Assembly (NCBI GenBank): GCA_011109175.1
Contig: RDEW01000001.1
Coordinates: forward strand, 1,130,360-1,194,359
Length of the DNA stretch: 64,000 bases
Direction of reading: 5' to 3'
Source: Dicyema japonicum
Taxonomy: Eukaryota; Dicyemida; Rhombozoa; Dicyemidae
The position numbers were made by a program, and so were the translations under genes. Below are positions 32,747 through 44,671 of this stretch, piece after piece; position 1 is the stretch's first letter, and each line of letters begins with the position of its first letter. Under the pieces are notes generated by a model. It was given only the letters and a program-made list of their open reading frames with translations. It did no database searches and was not told the origin of the DNA.

Positions 32747-32884
32747 CACTATATACAGTAGTTTAAATTAATTTTAATTTATGATTATTTGAGTTTTTTG
32801 AATATTTTTTGAATTTTTTAATGAGTAAATTAAAACTAATTTATTTATTGTTATTAAAAATGTTAAAAAAGCATTTGATTTAGG

Positions 32885-33190
32885 GAGTTTGAATGGCATT
32901 GCTGTTTCCTCTGACAATATTATCTTAAGGCATCCATTCTCACGTGGATTTTTTGTGATAATTTAGCCGATCTGACGGACTAGATCATTCGCCTCTGAGC
33001 CGAGGATTTCTGACGTATCAACAGCAAATGAGACAAGTAGATGATCCTCCGAAATGCTTCGGTACTTCCTTCTCTTCTGATCTTCGGCTTGTTTAGAACC
33101 ATGACCTGGGTCTGAGACTGAAGCAGCCAAATTTTGCTGAGAGTATATATCAACACATGTAGCGTCACAGCCAGGTTCCGACCATTAGCA
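32885..33190 (-). mobile_element. RLE-family LINE, C-terminal fragment
   Basis: Minus-strand pieces IYTLSKIWLLQSQTQVMV and PKIRREGSTEAFRRI match the element at 44320-44500 (THRLRKIWLLQSGTQVM-like, PRIRREGSTEALRRI). This is the region after the endonuclease-like KRPDG motif. Confidence 0.7.
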
Positions 33191-33774
33191 ATACTTTAAA
33201 TAAAGTAATAAAAAAACATATAATGTGAAAAAATCCGACTCTCAAGATATACAAAATTATACCCATTCAACCTCTGAAGTCTAAGAACAAAAGAGCTTGG
33301 AGCAAGCTAACTAATTTTCTTATATTTTTTGCTGCACATGGGCTCTCGTGAAAGTGCTAATAATAAAAACCTCTGAAAGTTTCCCTCCTGTTCGCTAATT
33401 CGAATTGTTTCCCAAAATATCATTTTATCATTAATACAAAATTAATATTTCGATCTTTATCAAAGTTCACTAAATGATACAAAATCTACTGATTATCTCG
33501 TGTGATCGTTCCTTTCTAACAATCCCATTGCTTATATCTAAGCATCGTAAAAATATGGTTGATTCAAGTTCTTAAGTCTGTACTCACATATTCACAGTTA
33601 TCTTCACCTATCCACATTCCATATGTAGGATGCCTTCAGTAATTAAATTCATCTGCTGGGAGTCCTCATTTAACTATTGATGATGCTTGTCAAAAGCCAC
33701 CAGCAATAACAATAGCAATCTCTTCAACCACTTTGTTTGTGCGCTATTGTATACTTGTCCCTCATAATCAAGCA
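33191..33774. other. AT-rich spacer, no gene seen
   Basis: No exon or repeat could be recognised. Confidence 0.4.
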
Positions 33775-34465
33775 CATGTTTTAAGGTTCCCATTCAAAAT
33801 GGCCTCCGATTAATTTTTCAGGTTTTGGATAAGTTCATCAATAAAACATCACGAGATATTTTACAATGCGTTTAGGTCAAAAAGTCATCTTTTTTTAAAT
33901 CTTATAAAAATCGATTTTAAGGCTCCTATGGGTGAGCGGAACATTTTACCAATGTCCTCGACATCTTTAGGTGAAAAAGTCATCTTTTTTAATATTCTTA
34001 TATAACTTTAAAATGAAAGATTTATTTTCAAAAAGAAAAAAAGAAAATGATTATAAATGTTAATAAATACATATTCTACTAAATTAAATATATATTCTGT
34101 CGGATCCATATTAAGTAATATTTGTTTTGCAACAAATCTCAATATATTCTCAGATAAAGCGATATATTTAGTTTTTCTAAGAATTTTTTCTCCATTTTGT
34201 AATCTTAAGAATTTTATCATTATGCCTTTTTCTTCTTTTATCAATTTCTTTACAGAATTTCTTGGCGTGTCCCAAAATCATAGGGTCTGGAGGACCTTGG
34301 TAAAATGTTCCGCTTACCCATAGGACCACTTTATGAGATTTAAAAAAATGACTTTTTTACCTAAAGATGTCGTTTCGCTAAAATCTCGTGATGTTTATTG
34401 ATGAACTTACCCAAAACCTGAAAAATTAATTGGAGGCCATTTTGAACGGACACGTGTTTTAAGTA
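33775..34465. mobile_element. Long terminal-inverted-repeat element (MITE or foldback)
   Basis: Left arm about 33785-33970 and right arm about 34270-34460 are imperfect inverted repeats. Shared blocks include TTCAAAATGGCCTCC, AATTTTTCAGGTTTTGG, AAGTTCATCAATAAA, CATCACGAGAT and GCGGAACATTTTACCAA. The AT-rich centre has short frames on both strands, none recognisable. The family of the mobilising transposase is unknown. Confidence 0.8.
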
Positions 34466-34539
34466 TTAAACCAACCCTGAATTTTTGAATATTATAATAC
34501 CAAATCTTCATTATGGATTGAATAACTTGGAATGAATTG

Positions 34540-35430
34540 TCTTACCACCATACAAAAGTTGGAAATCCGGCCAGAACGATTTCAAGAATAAGACTGTCTT
34601 GGACTTGAAGACTCTAATAGTCTCAACGATAACGGACTGCATGTGGAATTTGCTCGAGAGGCTGTCGTATTTTCTTATTTGTAAAGTTTTCGAATCCTCA
34701 GCTTTCTATGTGGAGTCCTTAAAATGGAATAGGTGTCCATGCACGTTCCATCCCAGATCAGGCATTTCCATCAAAAGAAATGGAAAACCTTGATGCCGTC
34801 GGGGCTCCTTTCATCTCCACGGTCCAGGGCCATTGGTTCCGGAGCCGACGGGAATCTGATTAACGTTGCATACAAACTTGTGATTAATGGCGACTAAGTC
34901 CGCCCAACAAATGCTTGAAGAGCCGGAACTTTGGCTCTCGAGGCGGAGGCTCAACACATCAGCAACAAAGTCATCCGCCACGCTGTTTACCACGTACAAA
35001 AGACAGTTCTGTGTCGAACCAAAATCCTTATAAAGAAGAGACTGTTCCTATTAACAAAACACCGAAGATTCTTAGGGTCACCTTTAAACAGGGACTCTTG
35101 GACCAGAACACAAAATCCAACCCATTGAAAATTTCTTAGTAGAATTACAACAGAAACTCTTAAAGGTGGCTACTCTACCGAGCTGCCCTTTGTTCCATGC
35201 ACTATCAAAATATCTACAATCATACAGAAAGTTTGAGCCGATGCCATGTTCGATGAAAAGAACTGAACAGATTCTCGTCCTCTTCCGTGTCAATTTGGGA
35301 TCACTGAGTTAGGTGAGAACTTTTATTTCTTTCCTTTACCCATTGATCCTTTGGTAATAATGCAAAATTATTTGTGGGACAAGTGATGGACAGTGCCTAC
35401 GTTGTACAATTTTACTAATTTTCTTTTCTC
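34540..35430. mobile_element. RLE-family LINE remains, both orientations
   Basis: Minus strand 34540-34999 reads INHKFVCNVNQIPVGSG, then DGIKVF, WDGTCMDTY-like sequence and KLYK, matching the KRPDG endonuclease region of the family. Plus strand about 34900-35430 ends with a 3' tail (TTTGGGATCACTGAGTTAGG, TTTTATTTCTTTCC, GGTAATAATG) shared with 59440-59530. Heavily decayed. Confidence 0.55.
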
Positions 35431-35880
35431 CCATCTGTTATTATATTTTTTAAGTTTAGACAAACCACACGATATTACAGCGAATTTATTAGGTAATAAT
35501 GAGATTTTCTTAATATCGTTGGAACCTCCAGGACAGGAAAATGCCAAATGGGTGGGCCTCTAGTTAATAAAATAGAAAAAATTAAATTTCTTTAATACAG
35601 TCAAGTCCCTCCAATTGGTTAACTAAAGCTTATTGAATCAAGACTCAATCAACGTTTATTGTTTTAGATTTTTTGAATACCCGCGTATCTCCGTTATCAA
35701 ATATATTATTTACCTTATCACCTCAATAATCGATATTTATCGAAGATAAAAAAATATTACAGAGCTGTCTCATTAAGCAGTTAGTGAATTCTAGTATTAT
35801 TAATCGACAGTGAAATAATGGATGTCTTATAAATAGATAAATATTAAATTCAAAAACAAATATTACCAAAAATCCAATAA
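35431..35880. other. AT-rich 3' flank of the WAPL gene
   Basis: No gene or repeat recognised. Confidence 0.4.
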
Positions 35881-37899
35881 TCAGTCAATTACTTCAAAAG
35901 AATGTAAAAAGTCAATAACATCCCTAACACATTGGTTAGTAGAATCATCAGCATATATCTAATATTACAAAGCATTAAACCGTCAGATTAATGACCTCCA
36001 AAAACTCCATCAACATCTCCACCATCGTTCCAAAACACGATGGACCTAACAAACTCACGACCCGCCCACCAATTTGAGGATCAACCCGTATCAAACAGCC
36101 CATCAGCAAGGCAGAGTACACAGAGATTAGAGACTCATCCATGTGACTGCACGCCCTCGAGGCAGCTCTACTAAGCCGTCTTTCCCTCATAATGAAGGAG
36201 TCCTCCGACCGAGATTCGTCCGTCAATTCAGATTCTATCCTCATCGCGTGTTTAGCATGCCTCTCAAACACTCGAGCCTAAAATAGAACGTAATATTTAC
36301 CAGCTCTCCAAGATTATCACTCGAGGCAGAACCGGGATAGTCTAATGAAAGAATGCGAAGGGGGTTGTAGCTGTGGATATTCTCTACTAGGTTGTTCAAC
36401 AACGAGAAACCCTCAAATTAATTAAATGCCAACCAGAACACACAGTTCCATCTCAAAATGGTGAGGGAGTAAAGAGGGGAGAGAAAAGGCGGAGGTGAGG
36501 CCGATCCTTATTAAGCTTTGATCCAAAGATTCGGTCACTGTGATATTATTTAAACCTGAAAATCAAAAAAGACATGATTACAGTCTTCAGAAGTTAGCGT
36601 AACGGATAATTTAAGCAATCCAATGTAAAAGATGCAGTAAACCTCCTTCGTGGTGTTATCGATATAATGGTTGCTGTCAAAAAAGATTCGAACCAGATCA
36701 TTCAAGACTCTACAATAAATCGCCAATATTGGAGGCAAAAAAGGTTAATATGAACCTGTCTATATCAATTATTAGGGGGTATTTATTCTCAGAGTAGATT
36801 TCTGTGGAAATTTGAGTGGATAAGAACTACAGTGAGGATATTATAGCAAACATTGTCCATAACTGTGATGACCCCATATAGGCGCTTAACCAGGTCATGT
36901 TGACCAACCTGTCCCAGCACAACATTCTCTAGAAGTTCGTTCGCTAATAGAGATTAACAAATGGTTAACCTAATTCAATCAATTTAAAAATAAATTTGCG
37001 GGTATTTTCTCTAGTTAAAGTCTTTCTGAAGATCTCTTCGTAATTGAATGACTGTAATATTCTCAGGACGGTCATAGCAGCATCAATCGACTAAATGATG
37101 CAATTTTCGTACATTAGATTCAAAAGGGAGATCAGAGAATCTTCCCATGCCAGAGAGATCAACTGGTGGAGCATTTTTAGAAGAAATTACAAGTAGAACT
37201 GAATCCACCACAATATCAATAGATTCATCATCCACTTCTCTGCCAAATAAAGTTATTAGAATGTGGGACAAGAACGAGATTTCATCCTAAAAGTATAAAA
37301 GAGGAAAAAAACTGAGGACATTTCTGGATACTCGTTGAACTCTTTCATGATTTCAATGAGGTTCTGTTTTCCTGAGCTACTTTTAAAATCCTCTGTGACT
37401 TCCAATAGTCTTTGGGTCCGCTTAAGGTCGGGAACCTCCGCATCCTAATTTACATAAATTGGTGAATAAAATAATGGTGCCTATATTTTATTATGTTGGG
37501 GTTAGCCACAGTAAAAAATCTTTAGTTTCAAACCTCGATGTTCTCATTTTCCTGACCTCGTGCGTTGCGTTTCAAAGCCCTCAAATCTCGTTCGCTCAAA
37601 TTCTTGAGAGATTCTTTCTCAGTTTTTGCAGTGGAATTTTCTTTGTTTGATTTTTGTTTACTTAAAAAATTTTTTGATGCCATCTTTTTTATTTTCTGCT
37701 TGGGCACGGTATTTTCGCCATTTTCGAAAGAAAATGGGTCTTCTGTAAAATCTGATTTTTTGTAGATGTTGTTCATTTTCTCACTGCTTTCAATTTCAGC
37801 CCTCCATATTTTTTTGTTGGTTTTGGATGAACTTAAATGATTGATAGAGGCTTTCAGATATTCTGAAAAGTTCCTTTCTTGTCTTTTAGCCTTTGACAT
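35881..37899 (-). CDS. WAPL: WAPL (wings apart-like) cohesin-release factor
   Basis: WAPL unloads cohesin from chromatin with PDS5. Start ATG 37899 (MSKAKRQERNFSEY). Ten introns can be placed, including 35959-35980 (22 nt), 36278-36300 (23), a 28-nt one near 36425, 26-nt ones, and two longer ones (40-46 nt) near 36750-36830. The first is 89 nt (37445-37533). All leave about 556 codons in frame. The C-terminus identifies it: CSHMDESLISVYSALLMGCL, GTMVEMLMEFLEVINLT, then, across a 22-nt intron, a tail ending VRDVIDFLHSF; human WAPL has HMEDCIVASYTALLLGCL, MLKKFLSFMNLT and SRVIEYLEHC. Upstream, GFSLLNNLVENIHSYN matches GLLINLVEYSARN. The N-terminal region is only about 130 lysine-rich residues, far shorter than the several hundred in human WAPL; I saw no FGF (PDS5-binding) motif. 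Two internal junctions are less certain. Confidence 0.88.
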
Positions 37900-37923
37900 T
37901 TTTCTAAAGTAAAATTTTAACAA

Positions 37924-38589
37924 ACATCAACAAATGACAAAACCAACAAGAAAAATTGCCTTGTACCGCTGTATTTTATTTTAAAATATTGGTTCTCCAT
38001 TTAAAATCATAAAATATATAATCATTTTTAATTTAAATTAATATTTTTTCATTTAAAATCATCAATTTTTTTCTATATTATAAAATAAAATTTACATGTC
38101 CGTACCAGAAAGTATTATCTGACAAACAAGTTACCGAAATTATCACCGGATCGAAGAGCTCGTGGGCCTCAGAAAGCTAAAGTGAATATTCGGTGCCGCG
38201 TGGAGTTAGGAAGGGAAAAGAATTCCGCTGAAACTTTATTTGGTAATTTATGTTAAGCTAATAATTTATTCGTCTCCAAAACTGCCTTCATCCACCCAGC
38301 CAGGCATAAAATTACCTAGTCAAGTCACATGAAGAATCCTAACTGCCAATTTATCAAAATTTACTATCAACACTCACTCTTATATTATCAATCGATGATT
38401 GAAAATGATAAAACGTTGATTGCTAAACTTCATTAGGCCAGCATTAGCTTTGTGAACAACGAACAGGAAAATATTGTCATACGCAGAACCGAGACTTTAT
38501 AATCTAGACAACTTAAAGACTAACACCAACTATGGCTCTGAATACTAGAAACATTTGGATCGGAATTCAACGACCGATCTTATTTAATT
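37924..38589. other. Intergenic region, no gene seen
   Basis: AT-rich up to 38100, then mixed composition. No recognisable coding exon. Confidence 0.4.
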
Positions 38590-38925
38590 TATTAATCCCT
38601 AATACACCGAGAAAGAAGTTAGCAGTGAACAAGCAGTTAAATTATCCAGTTTCCACTGTTACAGAATAGAGTCCTTCAACGTCACACAAGTTCATCCTGA
38701 ACCAGCATAAAAGGTAAAAGACGTCCATTCCTTGCAATGTGGAAACTCCTCCAGTGGATTGGGGGAGAGCAAATGATCCTTTTTCATATTAGTCTGGCAC
38801 TGGGCGCCACCTGAGACAGGTGGATCATATGACGCCACTCTAGTAGGAAGTGGAGGAGGAACAGAAAAACAAACAGAAAGCTTCAATCAATTAGCCACAT
38901 AGCACCATATGGCGCTACGCAACGA
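38590..38925 (-). repeat. SINE family 1 copy, longest
   Basis: Minus-strand order: GCGCCATATGGTGCTATGTG, TTGATTGAAGCTTTCTG, GTTCCTCC, head GGCGTCATATGATCC with a perfect CCACCTG/CAGGTGG hairpin and GGATCATTTGCTC, then TTTCTCGGTGTATTAGGGAT and AATAAAT-type tail. It shares head and tail with 14215-14484. Confidence 0.75.
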
Positions 38926-39149
38926 AAAAAATAAATTTTTAAACTAGCCACCTAAAAAATCATGGGATTTGATTCAGAAAATCATGTACGGAGCTTAAAA
39001 GGCGATCACAAAAGTGACTCATCTTAGGAGGAAACGAGGATATTGAAGTCTTTTGTAAAACAAAAAAAAGCAATATAAATACAATATCTAAACACAAAGA
39101 GCTTATGTACTGAGAGAACAATTTAACAAAAATAAGGAGAACAAAAGTA

Positions 39150-40745
39150 TTAATGGTTTTTTGTTCTTTTGTTCTTTTTTATGATTTTGTCGAATCTTGG
39201 AATTTTGTTTCTAATCGCAATACGAATGTCATTTTCTGGAATCAGACGATTTCTGTATTTTTAATCACCAAAAAAGAGCTGAATCCTGATTCACACAAGT
39301 ATATCATTGCAAATAGAATAAGTTCATATAAAGCCTTTTGAGATAGTCGTGGATACATTTTCACTACTGAACTCCAAAACTCCTCCAATGTACAATTGTG
39401 GAGTTCTATTTGAAGTGTTTGTTTGAAGATCAATCAGATCTTCCATGAGTTCATGATCATCTGACATACTTTTCAGATTATACGAAAATGGGCTCAAAAT
39501 ACATTCCTCCGAATTATTTAGTTCTGTTCCGAAATATCCTTCAAAAGATTTGGACAATATGTCTAAATGAGACACATCTTCTTCACGAAGAGTAAGATTC
39601 ATTGACCATTTTTGGAAAATTCGCGAGATTGTAGGTGTCTATTCGCCGACGCCGAAGAGATAATTTATTTTTGAATACATTTATTTTTTCGCGACATTTG
39701 ATATGTTAACATCTGTCCCTTGAAGAGATAAACTCAATTTATTCACGTGAGTAAAAATTTCGCCCAAATAAGCAAGCATCTGGATAAATTCATGTGAATC
39801 CAAATCATGCAGCAAATCATGATCACGTTTATGAAAAAATAATTTTACTTCTCTTAACTCAAAAAAGCAGGTTAAGGCTAAACCTCGTGAAAGCCAGCTA
39901 ATTTCGGTGTGAAGTAATAAAATAGAATGATGGTTGCCAAGATCACTGAAAATTGTTTTAAAAATTTAATGGTTCAGAGCACGACCTCTTATCCAGTCAA
40001 TTATTTTTACAGTGGTGTTATCCAGTCAATTATTTTTCAATTATTTTTACAGTACATTTTTCAACATTGGGGAGAGTTTTAACAGCTAATACATAGCGAT
40101 GAAGAAAACAGTGTGTAATCCGTATATGTGGAATTTCATTCTTCAATAACTCAGCAAAACCGGACTTTTTCTTCAGCATTACTGGAACACTGTCTGTATA
40201 AACAGAGCCTATAGTCTTGATATCCAAATCATGCTTCATAAAAAACTTTTTAACAATGTTAATACATCTGTTCCTTTCGTGGTGATTTGTAAGTCTTCAC
40301 AAAACAAAAATCCTTCAAAGTACCTTCGTGAAAATACCTCACTGGTGCAATAAGTTCACAGAGACATCAGTTGATTCGTTCAACTGAAGAGATATATGGA
40401 AAGGACTTGATCTCTGTAATATTTGCGACAAAATATCGACAAAAATTGTTCTTCCTGTGCACTCCAGAATAGCAGACAGAACCGTGTACGAGAGGATGAA
40501 CTGCTCATCGAGAATAAACGTGGAAGCTCGAGCTACGTGGCAACAGAGGAGTTCCTGATTCCGTGGAGGTTGTTGGTCAAGGACCTACAATATATTGGAT
40601 AGCGTGTCAGAGAAGGAAATGACTTAGACTACGGGAACTTGCTTGTACAAGGCAAGTGCTGAGGATGATTTCTCAATCAGAAACTTTCAAAGGAAGCGAG
40701 AATCCGTAAATGTCACAGCTTCTGTGATTTCTCTTTTGATTAAAA
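39150..40745 (-). mobile_element. hAT transposase relic, ZBED5/SCAND3-like
   Basis: Minus-strand pieces in order: SLQLNESTDVSVNLL (first Asp region), IGSVYTDSVPVMLKKKSGF (second Asp; usual CTDGAPAM), IRITHCFLHRYVLAVKTLP (usual THCVIHRQALA.K.LP), LLLHTEISWLSRG (usual HTEVRWLSRG), then FWSSVVKMYPRLSQKALYEL and YLCESGFSSF (dimerisation region). Broken by stops. The usual RWLSRG arginine has become S in ISWLSRG. Confidence 0.8.
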
Positions 40746-40784
40746 AGAATTTTTATTGGCACACGTTTTCAAGAGTGGCGTAGT

Positions 40785-41095
40785 ATAACAGTTGCCGGAC
40801 AAGAGGTTTGAAGGTCCCTAGTTCGAATCCCGACACTGTAAATTTCGGTTAAAGGTTCCACGTATATCTATGCTCTGGCTTAACGAGAGACGCCGTCATC
40901 AGTGAACATTTCACTGAGGAACCGGATCGTCTATGAAGGACATACACCCAACAAAAAGAAAATAAAAGAAGTGAAGAGCGTTCCTTGATTCTCCCTCATA
41001 GATTAGCTATTATAACTGTTCTTTGCTTAAAATAAAATCTGTGTTCTGCCTGAGAGGAGCTATAACTGATGTGGCTCCTCGGAATGTGCAAATAT
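40785..41095 (+). repeat. tRNA-derived SINE, full-length copy
   Basis: tRNA-like head: an AGTGGCG...CGACACT acceptor-like stem (six of seven pairs), A-box-like GGCGTAGTATAACAG and B box AGTTCGAATCC. The body AAAGGTTCCACG and GACGCCGTCATCAGTG, and the tail CTGTTCTTTGCTTAAAATAA, CTGCCTGAGAGGAGC, are shared with 6115-6440. It ends about 150 bp upstream of the tryptophanyl-tRNA synthetase start. Confidence 0.8.
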
Positions 41096-41248
41096 TATTA
41101 TTTAAATATTATGTGATTTTTTAAACTAAGCTTCGGTCGATGAGCAAAAGTGATTTATTTTAGTGGTTTGGTAAAGAAAGCAAATTTTGAAAATTTCACA
41201 ATTAAAACGATAAAAATAAAAAAAATAAATATTTAAATAATTTTGCAC

Positions 41249-42584
41249 ATGTCTGACGTGGATGTTGTTGATCCATGGAATGTGAAGAGCGGAGAAAGTG
41301 GAATAAACTACGACAAACTAATAGGTAGTACCGGTAAAGTAATAAAGACAAGTTTGGCTCCACCAAAATAACACGTGACCTGCTAAAAAAATTCGAAGAA
41401 GTCACCAACAAGAAATGTCATTTTCTTTTACGAAGACAGATTTTCTTCTCCCACAGGTTTCATATGGTTGAATTCCAGAGATCTGGACCTCATTCTGGAT
41501 CACTTTAACAGTGGAAAGAAGTTTTACCTTTACACAGGACGAGGACCATCCTCAGACGCCCTACACATCGGCCACATAATTCCTTTTATCTTCACAAAGT
41601 AATAACTTTCCTAATTTTAGGTGGCTCCAGGAGGTATTCGATGTCCCTCTGGTTATTCAACTCACTGACGACGAGAAGTTCCTTTGGAGAGATCTCAGTA
41701 TCGATCACCTTGAGAAAGTGACACGTGAAAATGCTAAAGACATTATCGCTCTTGGATTCAGTCCCAAGAACACGTTTATTTTTTCGGACTGGGGATACCG
41801 CAGGTTTTTCCGTGATTTACCGCAGTCAGTCTTTAGGATTCAACCACACTATCAGCAGAGTGGCTAAATTGACCACGTTTAACCAAGCACGTGCTATCTT
41901 CGGGTTCACGGACTCCGACAACATTGGCAAAATCTCCTTTCCTGCGGTTCAGGCAGCCCCAGCCTTTGTCCATAGCTTCCCCGTTCTCTTCCCGTCTGCT
42001 GATCCACATGGGACCATGTGCCTCATTCCTTGTGCCATTGATCAAGTATAATGTCTTTGACACGTGGGATCCCTTCTTCCGGATGACGAGAGATGTTGCT
42101 CCTCGGTTGAGGCATCCGAAACCTGCCATCCTCCACTCTCGATTCCTCCCGTCTCTGCAGGGGATAGATTCGAAAATGAGTGCGAGTGACCCCAACTCCT
42201 CCATATTCGTAAACGACTCTCCAAGGCCATTAAAAATAAGGTACCCAGGGTTAATTATTTTACTGATAATGAAATACGCCTTCTCTGGTGGTAGAGCCAC
42301 AGTGGAGGAGCACAGGAGATTGGGAGGGGATTGTGCAGTGGACGTGTCGCTACAGTATCTAGAACTCTTTATGGAAGACGACGACAAGCTGGAGGATATC
42401 AGATCTGTAGTGATGATTGACCATGTGATAGAGGTATGCAAGTGGAGACATGCTGACTGGGGAATTGAAAAATATTCTATGTGATATAATTATTCCATTT
42501 ATTGAGAATTACCAAGAAAGGAGGAGTAAGGTCACTGATGAGGATGTGGACATGTTTATGACTCCCAGGGAAATTAAATTGTGA
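41249..42584 (+). CDS. WARS1: Tryptophanyl-tRNA synthetase, cytoplasmic type
   Basis: Charges tRNA-Trp. Start ATG 41249 ([15 protein letters not shown]), stop 42584. Introns: 41325-41347 (23 nt), 41457-41478 (22), 41599-41620 (22), 41804-41825 (22), 42046-42067 (22) and 42407-42431 (25). After removal 399 codons remain. Class I motifs: [19 protein letters not shown] (HIGH) and [15 protein letters not shown] (KMSKS). The C-terminus [14 protein letters not shown] and [19 protein letters not shown] matches human WARS1. No N-terminal WHEP domain. Two oddities: the fifth intron ends GG, not AG, though its 22-nt removal restores [17 protein letters not shown] exactly; and 42241-42264 reads through in frame as eight extra hydrophobic residues before KYAFSGGR, perhaps an intron without a standard 3' site. 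Confidence 0.93.
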
Positions 42585-42589
42585 AACGT

Positions 42590-42878
42590 TTTTTTGTTCA
42601 ATTTTTTGTTATTTGTCCTTGTTTGTTGCTAAGCGGTTTATTTGTCAGAAGTTTATGTTTTTTATTCTTTTATTCACGAATTGTCTACTTAGTTTTATGA
42701 TGAATGAATTATTGCTGCCATGTGTTGGTATTTTGAAGCTATGCTTTTTTGGCGGATCAGCTGATATTTATTATCTAATATCCTTTTTTCCTTATACCAT
42801 ATTGCTGAAATATGAGTAATTATAGTGTAGATTTACAGCAACGATTTTTTGTTTTTTTAATTTCTTTGTTGTTTAGGG
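42590..42878. other. 3' flank of tryptophanyl-tRNA synthetase
   Basis: T-rich sequence with a short hydrophobic frame; no gene recognised. Confidence 0.35.
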
Positions 42879-43616
42879 CAGGCATGTCGAAGCAGTCGCT
42901 TCCTGTACAAAGGATTGTCATATAGTCGACGACACTGGACGCTTGCTTACCTCCCGTCATTAGAATGAGACCACCAGAGAATAGCATTGGATTTCTGTCA
43001 ATGGCGTCAAATTGACAGGTCACGGTTATGAGCTATCTATGTCGTTCATACACTTCAACTTTACGCTCTCCCTTATATACGAACGGTCCCAGAACAGTGA
43101 GGTGCGTGCTTCTACGTGTTTGGAGGAGCACTGGGCGCTTACGATGGAACTATTAAAAATCCAGTTAAATCTACACTAAGAGCAAATTAACTCTAGGTGG
43201 GGATATCTGTCTTCTATTTATCCTTTCCTGAGAAATTTACAAACTTCAGAGAGTTTTCAAAGAGGATTATGACAATGTTCGGTTCCACCTATGTGTTGAC
43301 AGTTGTTTACTTCATAAAATCAACTAAATCGTCTCATAACAAAACTGACTGATGAATACTTGTCACCTCTGATCAAGGTCGGAACTGTTAAAACATAAAA
43401 AAAGGCACCTCAGTACAGAGTAGAGTGAAAATAATTATTTTGAAAAATGATTACAATTGCTATATTTGGCGTCGCCGAGCATTATCGTAATATAGCCGTT
43501 GTGGTAGTCTACACTTCAATAAGATTACGGTGTTTTTCAGATTTGTTTGTGTGTCCCGTTTGTATACTCAAATTATCTTATGCGGCCCCTGGACTTTTTT
43601 GAGTTTGACAGGCCTG
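42879..43616. mobile_element. Non-autonomous hAT-type element (MITE)
   Basis: 738 bp with ends CAGGCATGTCGAAG and, reversed, CAGGCCTGTCAAAC (11 of 14 match). The right 90 bp (GCGGCCCCTGGAC, CAAATTATCTTATGCGG) match the end of the hAT relic at 29263-29330 in the opposite orientation. No transposase remains inside. The flanks share only five of eight bases, so the 8-bp target duplication is unclear. Confidence 0.65.
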
Positions 43617-44049
43617 GACAAGGGGACAAACCATTATCTATTTAACACTGCGAAACAGTTATGCTCATTAATTCATAGACATTGAGTTTTTTTAACTTCG
43701 TGTTCTTTTGTTTTTGTTTTTGTGTGAGTCCCTGAGAAATTTTATATTCAAAAACCGTATCCTGCTTCCCAAAATGTTTTTCAACTTCAAGTTCCCCTTG
43801 CTATGATGAAGAGGATCTCTCATCTCTCTTTAATTAAGTCAACCTCGAAGCTGTTTTAAACATACATTTGAAGACTATGGATGGCTTCAGACAACTTTTC
43901 CTGTTTGTTTTGAGGATTAGGAATTTTCGTACTTTCGGATACCGCATTAAGTGCATATTTGTTAACTCCTCGAAAATTTTGATGGATACGGTCCACAACT
44001 CTTTTCCTGACTAAATTTATTTATGATGCCATCGGGAGCTGTGGACTTG
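43617..44049. other. Unassigned region
   Basis: No exon or repeat recognised on either strand. Confidence 0.4.
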
Positions 44050-44640
44050 TGGTAGGACCGATACATTAATTTTCCGGAAAGCAGCGCTAATCAGAAAGCA
44101 TATTCGAGACGTGTCTTTGAAAAAAAGGAGCACCTTGAGAGCACCGGGGATCGATCCATGTGGCTACCATCCACCGTCTACAGGTTAATCGCGGTCCGTT
44201 TCAAAAGGCATGCCTGTCTCAAAGTGACGTTGAAAAACGCACTTTCCTCTTCTTGCCACCACTACATTTTTGAGCCGACTGGTCTCACCCGAGACGACGG
44301 CAAACGCCCGACGGGATGACAACACTCCCTTTTGCTAATGGTCAGAACCTTGTTTGGGATGCTATATGTGTTGATACATACTCTCCGAAAAATTTGGTTG
44401 CTTCAGTCTGGGACCCAGGTCATGTTTTAAGCAAGCCGAGAATCAGAAGAGAAGGAAGTACTGAAGCATTACGGAGGATCACATTTTTTCCCATTTGTTG
44501 TTGAGACATCAGGAATCCTTGGCCAACAAGCGGACGATATAGTCCACCGAATCGGCTCAATGATCCAAAAGGTCACCAAGGATCCAAGTGAGAGCATGTC
44601 GTCAGAGAAAACCATATGGAAATTCAAGCTCCCTAAATTT
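44050..44640 (+). mobile_element. RLE-family LINE, C-terminal endonuclease-like fragment
   Basis: FEPTGLTRDDGKRPTG, where sisters have RPDG, then FANGQNLVWDAICVDTYSP and PFVVETSGILGQQADDIVHR. The RPD followed by a WD.(T/I)..DT motif is the restriction-endonuclease-like core of the family. Aspartate of RPDG is lost here by a frame break. Confidence 0.75.
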
Positions 44641-44671
44641 AAATTTATAATTAATTAGAATCTGTAAGAAA

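Noticed and set aside
34057-34323. Overlapping open frames on both strands in the centre of the inverted-repeat element
   Set aside because: AT-rich and low complexity, with no recognisable domain; no sign of a transposase.
40785-40860. A functional tRNA gene
   Set aside because: The acceptor-like stem and B box are present, but the anticodon and T stems do not pair well, and the same head is joined to a SINE body in other copies.
42042-42441. Long minus-strand frame opposite tryptophanyl-tRNA synthetase
   Set aside because: Antisense shadow of a conserved gene; no independent motif.
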